NCBI GenBank assembly: GCA_026388445.1
Contig: JAPLJU010000102.1
Location: 1 to 22,067, forward strand
DNA length: 22,067 nt
Direction of reading: 5' to 3'
Origin: Deltaproteobacteria bacterium
Lineage (GTDB): Bacteria > Desulfobacterota > Syntrophia > Syntrophales > UBA2192
This document shows positions 7,537-15,202 of the stretch, piece after piece. The notes beneath the pieces were generated by a model. That model searched no databases and had not been told where the DNA came from. It worked only from the letters and a program-made list of their open reading frames with translations. The translations under genes and the position numbers were made by a program. Every line of letters starts with the position of its first letter. Positions within the stretch are counted from its first letter, which is position 1.

Positions 7537-8372
7537 GCCTCTGGGAAGGAATATTACTGGGGATCATTCAGGGGTTGACAGAGCTCCTGCCCGTCAGCAG
7601 CTCGGGACATCTGGTCATCGCGCAGAGTCTTCTGCCCAACTTCCATCAGCCCGGCGTGCTCTTCGACGTCATGCTGCATCTGGGAACCCTCTCCGCAGTG
7701 ATCTTTTTCCTCCGAAGGGACATCCTGGACATTTTAAAAGCGCTCCTCCCCCCCTGGAGAAGGCAGCAGCCGCTGTCCCTCTTCGAACACATGGATGAAT
7801 CGATGATCCCGGGAAGAAGAAGGCTTGCCGCTCACATCCTGACGGCCACCGTCATCACCGGTATGATCGGTTTGAGCTTTCAGGACCAGGTCCACGCCCT
7901 TTTTCAGTCCGTGGAGATCACGGCCGTGGGGCTTCTCGTTACGGGGGTCCTTCTCTTCTTCGCCGACCGGATCAGAGATGCAAACCGCACCGGTGAGGAG
8001 ATGACCTTCGCGGACAGCATGGTGATCGGTCTGGTGCAGGGTATCGCCATCATGCCCGGCATATCCCGTTCGGGCTCGACAATCGCTTTCGGGATTTTCC
8101 GGGGGTTGAGCGGAGAGACGGCGGCAAGGTTCTCCTTTCTCATATCCATCCCGGCCATCCTGGGGGCAGCGATCCTCGAAGGCCGGCACCTCACCGGCGT
8201 GAACGGAAGCGAGATACCCGCCTACGTTGCCGGAATGGCTGCAGCGGCCGTTGTGGGTTTCCTCACGCTGAAGTTCCTGTTCCTGATGATCCGGAAGCGG
8301 GACCTTCGTTTCTTCGGTTATTACTGCTGGGTCCTGGGCGCATTAACCCTTGCCGTGAGAACCCTTTTCTGA
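7533..8372 (+). CDS. uppP: Undecaprenyl-diphosphate phosphatase UppP/BacA
   Basis: A 279-residue polytopic membrane protein. The two family signatures are present: LTELLPVSSSGHL (about residues 15-27, conserved Glu17 and the SSSGH group) and MPGISRSG (about 173-180, conserved Arg). The enzyme recycles undecaprenyl diphosphate to the monophosphate carrier for peptidoglycan and other envelope polymers. Its loss gives bacitracin sensitivity in other bacteria. The TTG start is forced by the conserved N-terminus. AGGGAGGG lies just upstream inside plsC. ftsK begins about 50 bases downstream. Confidence 0.96.
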   Translation: MSLWEGILLGIIQGLTELLPVSSSGHLVIAQSLLPNFHQPGVLFDVMLHLGTLSAVIFFLRRDILDILKALLPPWRRQQPLSLFEHMDESMIPGRRRLAAHILTATVITGMIGLSFQDQVHALFQSVEITAVGLLVTGVLLFFADRIRDANRTGEEMTFADSMVIGLVQGIAIMPGISRSGSTIAFGIFRGLSGETAARFSFLISIPAILGAAILEGRHLTGVNGSEIPAYVAGMAAAAVVGFLTLKFLFLMIRKRDLRFFGYYCWVLGALTLAVRTLF

Positions 8373-8379
8373 ACATGAT

Positions 8380-8391
8380 GGCTCCGGAGCC
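8380..8391. repeat. 12-bp perfect palindrome between uppP and ftsK
   Basis: GGCTCCGGAGCC is a perfect 12-base palindrome in the 51-base gap between the uppP stop and the ftsK ATG. It could be a protein-binding dyad or chance. There is no T tract. Confidence 0.4.
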
Positions 8392-8423
8392 GTGGCATCG
8401 AAGCGGCGGGACGCGAAGAATAT

Positions 8424-10688
8424 ATGGTGAACTTTAAACTGGATACCAAACGGGCAAGCGAGATTGTCGGGGTTATCTTTTTTGCCCTGGCGATATTCCT
8501 CTTTCTCTGCCTCTTATCCTACCATCCGGAAGATCCTTCCTTGAGCCATTATGAAACCGTGAGGGACGGGATCCACAACCTCGGCGGCGTGGTGGGATCC
8601 TACACCGCCGACACCCTCTACCGGTCTCTGGGGGTGAGTGCCCTCTGGCTTCCCGTCTTCCTGCTCCTGACGGCCTTCAAGGTCTTCCGCATGGAAGAAT
8701 TCAGACTCAGACTATCCTGGTTTCTCGGTTTAATCAGCCTGACCCTGGCCACCGCGGCCCTGATCTCACATCTCTTCGGGACGGCGGGGTTCCGGGGATA
8801 CCGTTTCGACCTGGGCGGCATGTTTGGCACGATCCTCGCGGAGTTCTTCAACAGCTACCTCAACGCCGTGGGGACGTTCATCCTGCTGGCCGCGGCCCTC
8901 GTCATCTCCCTCATCGTCACTGTGGACCTTCACGTCGTCTGGACCACGCAAAAGGCCGGCCAGCTCACGGGCGACACAGCCTTCCGGTTCAGGGCCTTCC
9001 TGGAGCGGGGATGGGAACGATTTCAGAAAGACCGGCGGAGGGCCGTCGAGAAAAAAGTCAGGCAGTCGAGGCCGGAGCCCATCATCAAGGTGGATGAAAA
9101 GCGACCCCCGGCGGAAAAACCCAAAAAGAAAAAACCAGAGCAGGCAACCTTTGATTTCATCGCGGATAAAGCGACCTTCTCCCTCCCCCCGATTACACTC
9201 CTGGACCATGTGCCGCGCAAGGACACGAAACTCAAGAAAGAAAGCCTCCTCATGAATTCCCGTCTCCTGGAGAGAAAGCTGGCCGATTTCGGTGTGGAGG
9301 CCAAGGTGGTGGAGGTGAAGCCGGGTCCGCTCATCACGCTGTACGAACTCGAGCCCGCACCGGGCGTGAAAATCAACAAGATCGCAAACCTATCAGACGA
9401 CCTGGCCCTGGCTCTGAAAGCCCCGAGCGTCCGGATCATCGCACCGATCCCGGGCAAGGCGGTAGTCGGCATCGAGATCCCGAACCTGGAGCGGGAACCG
9501 GTCCAACTGAAGGACGTCCTCGACAACGAAACTTTTCTGGAATCAAAGACCAGGCTCCCCATTGCCCTCGGCGAGGATACCATCGGCGGACCCGTCATTT
9601 CCGATCTGACCAAGATGCCTCACCTGCTCATCGCGGGCACCACCGGGTCGGGGAAGAGTGTCTTCCTCAATGCCCTGATCTGCAGCATCCTCTTCAAGGC
9701 CCCACCCGACGAGGTCAAATTCATCATGATTGACCCCAAACGGCTGGAGCTCTCCGGTTACGAGGGCATCCCGCACCTGCTACACCCGGTGGTCGTGGAC
9801 CCGCGGGAGGCCTCCTACGTGCTTCGTTGGGCCGTGGAGGAGATGGAGCGCCGATACCGGATCATCGGGGAGACGGGGACGAGGAGCATCGAGAAATTCA
9901 ACCGATACGTTGATCGGGAGCAGGCCCAGAAAGACAGGCCCTCCCTTGACAAGTCGAAAAAACAGGGGGAAGAGGCCCCTGCCTATGATGATCTGCCCGC
10001 ACCCCGGGAAGGGGGAGAAGCCGGGAAGGACCACGCAAAGCTTCCCTATATCGTCATTGTCATTGACGAGCTTGCCGATCTCATGATGGTGGCCCAGCGA
10101 AATGTGGAAGAATCCCTTACACGGCTGGCCCAGATGGCGAGAGCCGCCGGCATTCACCTCATCCTGGCCACCCAGAGGCCTTCCGTCGACGTCATCACGG
10201 GCATCATCAAGGCGAATTTCCCGACACGGATCTCTTTTCAGGTCTCTTCGAAAGTCGATTCCCGGACGATCCTCGATCAGCTCGGTGCCGAGCAGCTCCT
10301 GGGCACCGGCGATATGCTCTTCCTGCCGCCGGGCCTCTCCAAAGTTACCAGAATACACGGGTCCTATGTCTCGGAAGGGGAGATCGGAAAGATCGTCGCC
10401 TTCATCCGGAAACAGGCGAGGCCCATCTACGATGAGTCCATCCTCAAGTACCAGCCCGAATCAGGCGAGGGCGACAAGAGGTCCGGTGACTTCGATGAAA
10501 AATACGACGAGGCCGTTGAACTGGTCACGGACCTGGGACAAGCCTCCATCTCCCTGGTCCAGCGATACCTGAAGATCGGATACAACCGGGCGGCCCGCAT
10601 CATTGAGAAAATGGAGTCGGAGGGAATCGTCGGGCCTTCCGATGGCGTGAAACCCAGAAAGGTCCTCGCCAAGAAACTGCCGCGCTGA
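8424..10688 (+). CDS. ftsK: DNA translocase FtsK/SpoIIIE
   Basis: 754 residues, the compact FtsK/SpoIIIE form. Hydrophobic segments lie in the first about 180 residues, followed by a basic linker (about 185-245). The alpha and beta motor domains carry Walker A GTTGSGKS (about 405-412) and Walker B IVIVIDELADLMM (about 541-553). A C-terminal winged-helix gamma domain (about 685-740, DLGQASISLVQRYLKIGYNRAARIIEKME) reads KOPS-type polar DNA sequences in relatives. The protein pumps chromosome DNA through the division septum. The start ATG has only a weak ribosome-binding site. rimO follows after two bases. Confidence 0.97.
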   Translation: MVNFKLDTKRASEIVGVIFFALAIFLFLCLLSYHPEDPSLSHYETVRDGIHNLGGVVGSYTADTLYRSLGVSALWLPVFLLLTAFKVFRMEEFRLRLSWFLGLISLTLATAALISHLFGTAGFRGYRFDLGGMFGTILAEFFNSYLNAVGTFILLAAALVISLIVTVDLHVVWTTQKAGQLTGDTAFRFRAFLERGWERFQKDRRRAVEKKVRQSRPEPIIKVDEKRPPAEKPKKKKPEQATFDFIADKATFSLPPITLLDHVPRKDTKLKKESLLMNSRLLERKLADFGVEAKVVEVKPGPLITLYELEPAPGVKINKIANLSDDLALALKAPSVRIIAPIPGKAVVGIEIPNLEREPVQLKDVLDNETFLESKTRLPIALGEDTIGGPVISDLTKMPHLLIAGTTGSGKSVFLNALICSILFKAPPDEVKFIMIDPKRLELSGYEGIPHLLHPVVVDPREASYVLRWAVEEMERRYRIIGETGTRSIEKFNRYVDREQAQKDRPSLDKSKKQGEEAPAYDDLPAPREGGEAGKDHAKLPYIVIVIDELADLMMVAQRNVEESLTRLAQMARAAGIHLILATQRPSVDVITGIIKANFPTRISFQVSSKVDSRTILDQLGAEQLLGTGDMLFLPPGLSKVTRIHGSYVSEGEIGKIVAFIRKQARPIYDESILKYQPESGEGDKRSGDFDEKYDEAVELVTDLGQASISLVQRYLKIGYNRAARIIEKMESEGIVGPSDGVKPRKVLAKKLPR

Positions 10689-10690
10689 CA

Positions 10691-12043
10691 TTGAAAGAAA
10701 TACCCGTCTACCTTCTCAGCCTCGGATGCCCCAAGAACCTCGTCGATGCCGAGGTCATGTCCGCGACCCTTTTCGAGAGGGGGTTTCGAATCACACCCCG
10801 CGAGAAAGACGCGGAAGTGGTCATCGTCAACACCTGTGCCTTCATCCACCCGGCCAGAGAAGAATCCATCCATGAAATCCTCCGTCTCGCGGGCCTCAAG
10901 AAGAAGGGAAAGTGCCGCCATCTCGTCGTGACCGGCTGTCTCCCGCAGCGGTATGGAAAGGCACTTTTCCCGGAGCTGCCGGAGGTGGACCTTTTTCTCG
11001 GCCCCGAGGAGGTCCCCCGGATCACCGATCACCTGCAGGCGCTTCTTTCAGAGCCCTCCCCGAAACGAAAGATTCACACCCCGAGATTCCTATTTCTGAT
11101 GACGGCGGAACACCCAAGACATCTCTCCACCCCTCCCCATATCGCCTATCTGAAGATCGCCGATGGATGCTCGAACCGCTGCGCCTACTGCGTCATCCCG
11201 TCGATCCGCGGAAGATTCCGAAGCCGCCCCATGGAGGACGTCCTGCGTGAAGCCGGCTCGCTTGCGGGCCGGGGAGTAAAGGAAGTCGTCCTCGTGGCCC
11301 AGGACACCACATCCTACGGCAGGGACTTAAAAGAAAAGCCGAACCTCTCCGGCCTGCTGACCCGGCTCGCCGGGATCGAGGGATTCCGCTGGATCAGGGT
11401 CCTTTACACGTACCCGGCAAATCTCACGGCAGACCTCCTCGAAACCATCGCCCGGGAGGACCGAATCTGTAAATACCTGGACGTTCCCGTGCAGCACATC
11501 GACGATGAGATTCTCGCTGCCATGAACCGAAGGGGAAATTCAAAGCTCCTCCGGGAAAAGCTGCAACTGGCGAGAGCGATCGTGCCGGGCATTGCCCTCA
11601 GGACATCTCTGATCGTGGGTTTCCCGGGAGAGACGCGCGGGAAATTCGAGAAACTCCTCCGGTTCATCGAGGAGACGCGCTTCGAGCACCTCGGTGTCTT
11701 CACCTACTCGAAGGAAGAAGGGACGGGGGCCTTCGACTATCCATCGCAGACCACCGAAAAGCTGAAGAAGGCCAGGAGAGACACCCTGATGAAAATGCAG
11801 GCGTCTATTTCCGCCGAGATCAACCGCTCAAGGGTCGGGACACTCAGCGACGTCCTCATCGAGGGAAGGAGCGAAAACACATCCTTTCCCTTCATCGGCC
11901 GGACCATGGGTCAGGCACCGGATATCGACGGCATCACCTTTGTACAGGCCGGAGCGGCACGTACCGGGGATATGCTCGGCTGCAGGATTGTATCGGCCGA
12001 TGTCTACGATCTCTTCGCGAAGAGAATATCCAAGAAACCGTGA
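10691..12043 (+). CDS. rimO: Ribosomal protein S12 methylthiotransferase RimO
   Basis: A 450-residue MiaB-family enzyme. The N-terminal MTTase domain opens with LSLGCPKNLVDAE, the RimO version of the motif, with cluster cysteines 13, 49 and 83. The radical SAM motif CSNRCAYC (Cys160, 164, 167) follows, and a C-terminal TRAM domain (about 385-445) completes it. RimO adds a methylthio group to an aspartate of ribosomal protein S12, using two 4Fe-4S clusters. The start is TTG at 10691, two bases after the ftsK stop. No better codon lies before the conserved motif, and there is no clear ribosome-binding site, so coupling to ftsK is likely. Confidence 0.95.
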   Translation: MKEIPVYLLSLGCPKNLVDAEVMSATLFERGFRITPREKDAEVVIVNTCAFIHPAREESIHEILRLAGLKKKGKCRHLVVTGCLPQRYGKALFPELPEVDLFLGPEEVPRITDHLQALLSEPSPKRKIHTPRFLFLMTAEHPRHLSTPPHIAYLKIADGCSNRCAYCVIPSIRGRFRSRPMEDVLREAGSLAGRGVKEVVLVAQDTTSYGRDLKEKPNLSGLLTRLAGIEGFRWIRVLYTYPANLTADLLETIAREDRICKYLDVPVQHIDDEILAAMNRRGNSKLLREKLQLARAIVPGIALRTSLIVGFPGETRGKFEKLLRFIEETRFEHLGVFTYSKEEGTGAFDYPSQTTEKLKKARRDTLMKMQASISAEINRSRVGTLSDVLIEGRSENTSFPFIGRTMGQAPDIDGITFVQAGAARTGDMLGCRIVSADVYDLFAKRISKKP

Positions 12044-12061
12044 AAGGTCTGCTAAAGAAAA

Positions 12062-12116
12062 TTTTCTTATCGACCGATGAGAAAAGTAAAGAATTCTCTT
12101 GCATAAACGATAAGAA
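12062..12116. repeat. Overlapping inverted repeats in the rimO / ATP-grasp gap
   Basis: TTTTCTTATCG (12062-12072) can pair with CGATGAGAAAA (12075-12085) with one G-U pair. The same left arm, TTCTTATCG (12064-12072), is an exact reverse complement of CGATAAGAA (12108-12116). The two pairings exclude each other. AAGAATTC also occurs twice (about 12089-12096 and 12112-12119). A 14-bp palindrome CTCTTCGCGAAGAG lies at 12011-12024 in the 3' end of rimO. The gap is distinctly AT-rich. Confidence 0.5.
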
Positions 12117-12128
12117 TTCAGTTAGAAA
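12099..12128 (+). promoter_or_regulatory. Candidate promoter for the ATP-grasp gene
   Basis: TTGCAT (12099-12104) and TAGAAA (12123-12128) are 18 bases apart in the AT-rich gap before the gene. One arm of the inverted repeats falls inside the spacer, so a repressor there would block it. This is a weak by-eye match. Confidence 0.28.
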
Positions 12129-12226
12129 AAAATTAAACCTTGCGTGCTGCGTCGAGAGTGCGTGAGTCGAAATAAAAGAATGAAGGAATGGTACACATAA
12201 AAGGCTTCCCGCAAGGAGTCGAGAGG

Positions 12227-13291
12227 GTGCCGGTCAACCTCCATCCACAAGATTTGCCCGTTCTGCTTCTGCACAACATGGATCCCGCATGGACAGCTGA
12301 TGAGAGAAGCACGGTCATCGATGCGACCGAACAGCTTGCATCGGCATTAACAGACGTGGGACATCCTGTCACGTCCCTTCCCGTCTTCGATGCTGATATC
12401 GCCGCCGTTCTTTCCCCCTATCACCCCGACGACGCCATCGTTTTCAACTGGTGCGAAGAGATTCCTGGCATTCCCCACAGCGAAGCGCGGGTTGCCGAGG
12501 TCATCGAAAGCTTAAATTTCATCTACACGGGGTCCGATCCCGAAGCCCTTACCCTCTGCGAGGACAAGCTTCGGATGAAGCACCTGCTCCGGGAGGCTGG
12601 AATTCCCACGCCGGCATATCACTTCTTCGAATCACCCGAGCCCAATGTCTGGCGTCACTTTCCCGCCATCATCAAGCCCTCCCATGAACATTGCAGTATC
12701 GGCATTACCTCCGAGTCCGTCGTGATGACCGAAGAAGAGCTCCTCAGGCGGGTCGAGTATGTGATTGAAACCTATGATCAGCCGGCCCTCGTGGAGGATT
12801 TCATCGACGGCCGCGAATTCCGCGTCTCCATCTGGGGGAATGCTCAGCTTCTGATCCTGCCACCCGCGGAAATGGATTTTTCGGCCTTTGATGACGTCCG
12901 CGAAAGGCTCTGCACCTATGACGCCAAGTTTGTGCCGGAGTCCGCACACTATCGCAAGATCGAAACCCTCCTGCCGGCATCCCTGACGGAGGCGGAATGC
13001 CGTCGCCTCGAGCGGATATCCAGGCTGACTTACCGGGCCCTTGGATGCAGGGATTACGCCCGCATTGATATTCGTCTCCGAAACGGTATCTTCTTTGTCC
13101 TCGATGTAAATCCCAACGCTGACATCAGCGCCGATGCGAGCATGGCTTATGCCGCCGAAAATGCGGGTTATTCTTACGGCGCCATGGGCAGTTATATCGC
13201 AAGACTGGCCGCCAGACGCCACTCTGTCTTTGCTCCGCGAAGAAGAAGACGAAGGGTCGAAGCCCTTTCCGCCATGACTGCGGCAGAATGA
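12227..13291 (+). CDS. D-alanine-D-alanine ligase-like ATP-grasp protein
   Basis: About 354 residues. The middle and C-terminal parts look like the ATP-grasp fold of D-Ala-D-Ala ligase: KLRMKHLLREAGIPTP, then PAIIKPSHEHCSIGI (Lys of the ATP site with a SxGI-type loop), LVEDFIDGREFRVSIWG, YARIDIRLRNGIFFVLDVNPNADIS (Asp/Asn metal ligands), ending in an Arg-rich tail. The substrate is unknown. It has no ddl or mur neighbour, so a cell-wall role is only possible. An ATG at 12188 opens the same frame, but the GTG at 12227 is preferred because AAGGAG sits 8 bases upstream. It is probably monocistronic. Confidence 0.78.
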   Translation: MPVNLHPQDLPVLLLHNMDPAWTADERSTVIDATEQLASALTDVGHPVTSLPVFDADIAAVLSPYHPDDAIVFNWCEEIPGIPHSEARVAEVIESLNFIYTGSDPEALTLCEDKLRMKHLLREAGIPTPAYHFFESPEPNVWRHFPAIIKPSHEHCSIGITSESVVMTEEELLRRVEYVIETYDQPALVEDFIDGREFRVSIWGNAQLLILPPAEMDFSAFDDVRERLCTYDAKFVPESAHYRKIETLLPASLTEAECRRLERISRLTYRALGCRDYARIDIRLRNGIFFVLDVNPNADISADASMAYAAENAGYSYGAMGSYIARLAARRHSVFAPRRRRRRVEALSAMTAAE

Positions 13292-13335
13292 TCCCCGCCG
13301 AAATCGCTCAACATCCTTCCCCATTAAACCCCGCG

Positions 13336-13951
13336 TTACTTTTTTATCTCAGGGCGTCTTTCCGAGGTTCCTAAGGACAGAGAGGCCTCTTTCCGATAGA
13401 TGGGCGTGTTTGACGCGACGGGGGTCATGCGAAGGGGTAGCGGGGGGAGTCTTTCCCCTTTCCCGATCACGAGAACCCCCCCGGTGATGAGAGCTGTCAG
13501 GATGACGGGAAGGACCGCTTCCTGCACGTCCTTGCGGTAGTAGGTCAGGAGATTGTTTCTGAGAAAGATGATCTGGAAGGCTTTGTGTGGCGGAGGCTCC
13601 CGGTTGAAATCATGCCGTCGCCAGAGGATCCCCTCTTTCAGTCGGTCGCGACCACACACACAGCTCCTGCCCGGCGTTCAGGGTCAGCTGCGGGAAAACC
13701 CTTTCCACGAGGTCCGCCCAGACGGCCCTGTCACGGAAAAAACGGCTGACGGAGACCGCGAGCATTTCTTCCATGTTCCTGGAAAGCAAGGGACTTTCAA
13801 CCACAAGCTTGAGGTATTTTCGGAAGTCCTCACAACCCAGGCGGTTCATGTGTCGTCGGATCCTCTTCTCGACACCTGCCCTCACCTTGCGGTACCCCTC
13901 GGGAGACCGGCGGAATTGTTCAAGGAGTTCCAGGAACAGATCATCTTTCAT
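13336..13951 (-). pseudogene. CheR-type protein methyltransferase, internally deleted and frameshifted
   Basis: Two frames together give both ends of a CheR-family methyltransferase. The first (13951 to about 13650) has the CheR N-terminal helices and FRKYLKLVVESP...VSVSRFFRDRAVWADL...LTLNAGQELCVW. The second (about 13650 to 13336) resumes at LKEGILWRRHDFN, then FQIIFLRNNLLTYYRKDVQ and a GG-LVIGKGE-like segment. The stretch that should follow VWS, with the SAM-binding A-G-C-S-x-GEEPYS motif and roughly 75-85 residues, is absent. The frame changes at the junction, next to a 10-bp palindrome at 13644-13653. CheR enzymes methylate glutamates of chemoreceptors. This one cannot be active as it stands. 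Its start lies 10 bases after the NTPase stop. Confidence 0.75.
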
Positions 13952-13961
13952 GGCTTCTGGT

Positions 13962-14492
13962 TCAGAGCCCAAGCCTCTTCCTGAGCTCGAGCACGAGTTG
14001 CCCGGCAAGGTCATCACGCGTTTTGACCGTCAGCTCGACGAGCGTCACGTCACGGCGGGCCTTGACCCTTTCGATGAACCCGCCCCCCTTGAGGGCCACA
14101 CTTCCGAAGACGGGGGGCCCGCTATCGAGGAGGGCCGTTACGGTCTGGATAAAGGGGCTGGAGAAGCATTCCATCTTCCCGATTTCATCGACAACATAAA
14201 GACCGGCCGCACCGGCATGCAAGAGCGGCAGAACCAGCTTCTCAAAACCACCGAGATCCACGCCGTAGCGACCCACCCTATGAGGAGATTGAAACCGGAC
14301 GTGAGACAAGACGCCTTTTCGGCCATCGAGAGTCTCGATCTCAAACCCGACCCGCTGGCCCCCTTCCCGCAACTCCCCCGTGAAGAAACCTGCCGCCGGG
14401 AGGGTCGAGGGAAGCCCTGCAAGGACCTTGCGGATCAGTGTTGTCTTTCCCACACCCGGAAGACCGGTGATCAAAATGTGCTTTCCCAACAT
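13962..14492 (-). CDS. THEP1-family nucleoside-triphosphatase (NTPase_1)
   Basis: 176 residues. Walker A GLPGVGKT is at 10-17, and Walker B with the family pattern VVDEIGKMEC is at about 100-109. The rest (GFFTGELREGGQRVGFEIETLDG, then VGRYGVDLGGFE) matches the THEP1 / archaeal-type NTPase_1 family, which hydrolyses NTPs in vitro and has an unclear cell role. AGGAGG lies only 2 bases before the ATG, so the adjacent TTG (14489) may be the real start. It is followed after 10 bases by the broken cheR-like gene, so the two form a minus-strand operon. It is divergent from the PEBP gene. Confidence 0.88.
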   Translation of the reverse strand: MLGKHILITGLPGVGKTTLIRKVLAGLPSTLPAAGFFTGELREGGQRVGFEIETLDGRKGVLSHVRFQSPHRVGRYGVDLGGFEKLVLPLLHAGAAGLYVVDEIGKMECFSSPFIQTVTALLDSGPPVFGSVALKGGGFIERVKARRDVTLVELTVKTRDDLAGQLVLELRKRLGL

Positions 14493-14559
14493 GTCCTCCT
14501 TCGGTCACCGCAGGGACTGGACAGCGCCTTTAGGATGGTTATGTTATACTATAAATAGA

Positions 14560-14587
14560 TTGTCAATTTAACAAAACGGCCTATAAT
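14560..14587 (+). promoter_or_regulatory. Sigma70-like promoter for the PEBP gene
   Basis: TTGTCA (14560-14565), 16 bases, TATAAT (14582-14587, perfect). It lies in an AT-rich patch 55 bases before the PEBP ATG. On the other strand TTGACA (14566-14561) overlaps it almost exactly and could serve the NTPase, with CATAAC (14544-14539) as a poor -10. Confidence 0.55.
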
Positions 14588-14641
14588 AATTCCCCCGGAC
14601 GGCGGGCCGCAAACAGGGCCTGCGCCCTGACAGAGGCCAGC

Positions 14642-15190
14642 ATGCGAAAGTTTCTATGTCTTCTCATCGTTCTTGTCTGGGCTTTATTCACCGGCGGCGA
14701 CTCCGCAGCCCTGGCCCAAACGAAAGGAGGAAAAGCGATGAACCTGAAGAGCCGGGCCTTCGACAACGGTGGCATGATCCCCGCCAGGTACACCTGTGAC
14801 GGTGCCGATGTCTCCCCGTCCCTGGAGTGGTCTCCGGGACCTGAGGGAACGAAGAGTTATGCGCTGATCTGTGACGACCCCGACGCGCCCATGGGGACGT
14901 GGGTCCACTGGGTCATCTTCAACCTCCCGGCAGGGATCACGGAGCTTCCGGAAGATGTTCCCCATGAAAAGAAACTCCCCTCCGGCGGAATTCAGGGTGT
15001 AAACGACTTCCGCAAGATCGGTTACGGGGGACCCTGTCCACCCGGTGGCACGCACCGGTACTTCTTCAGGGTCTACGCCCTCGATACGACCCTCCCTCTC
15101 GGCCCCGGGGCAACGCGGGATCAGATCCTGAAGGCCATGAAGGGGCACGGGCTGGCCGAGGGACAGCTCATGGGAAAGTACAGTCGATAA
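14642..15190 (+). CDS. PEBP/YbhB-family protein (Raf kinase inhibitor-like), with signal peptide
   Basis: 182 residues. A typical signal peptide (residues about 1-25, cleavage near ALA-QT) precedes a complete PEBP domain: AFDNGGMIPARYTCDGADVS, CDDPDAPMGTWVHWV (the anion-binding DPDxP and H motif) and GYGGPCPPGGTHRYFFRVYALD. Bacterial PEBPs bind small phosphorylated or anionic ligands, and their role is poorly known. Odd: an in-frame ATG at 14738 (Met33), where most cytoplasmic homologues begin, has a near-perfect AAAGGAGG seven bases upstream. A second, leaderless product may therefore be made. The PflX-like gene starts 12 bases downstream, so they are probably cotranscribed. Confidence 0.92.
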   Translation: MRKFLCLLIVLVWALFTGGDSAALAQTKGGKAMNLKSRAFDNGGMIPARYTCDGADVSPSLEWSPGPEGTKSYALICDDPDAPMGTWVHWVIFNLPAGITELPEDVPHEKKLPSGGIQGVNDFRKIGYGGPCPPGGTHRYFFRVYALDTTLPLGPGATRDQILKAMKGHGLAEGQLMGKYSR

Positions 15191-15202
15191 GCCGAAGAGG
15201 AC

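Noticed and set aside
12180..12200. Six-codon open frame MKEWYT before the ATP-grasp gene
   Set aside because: Too short and lacking repeated regulatory codons to be called a leader peptide. It ends before the preferred GTG start.
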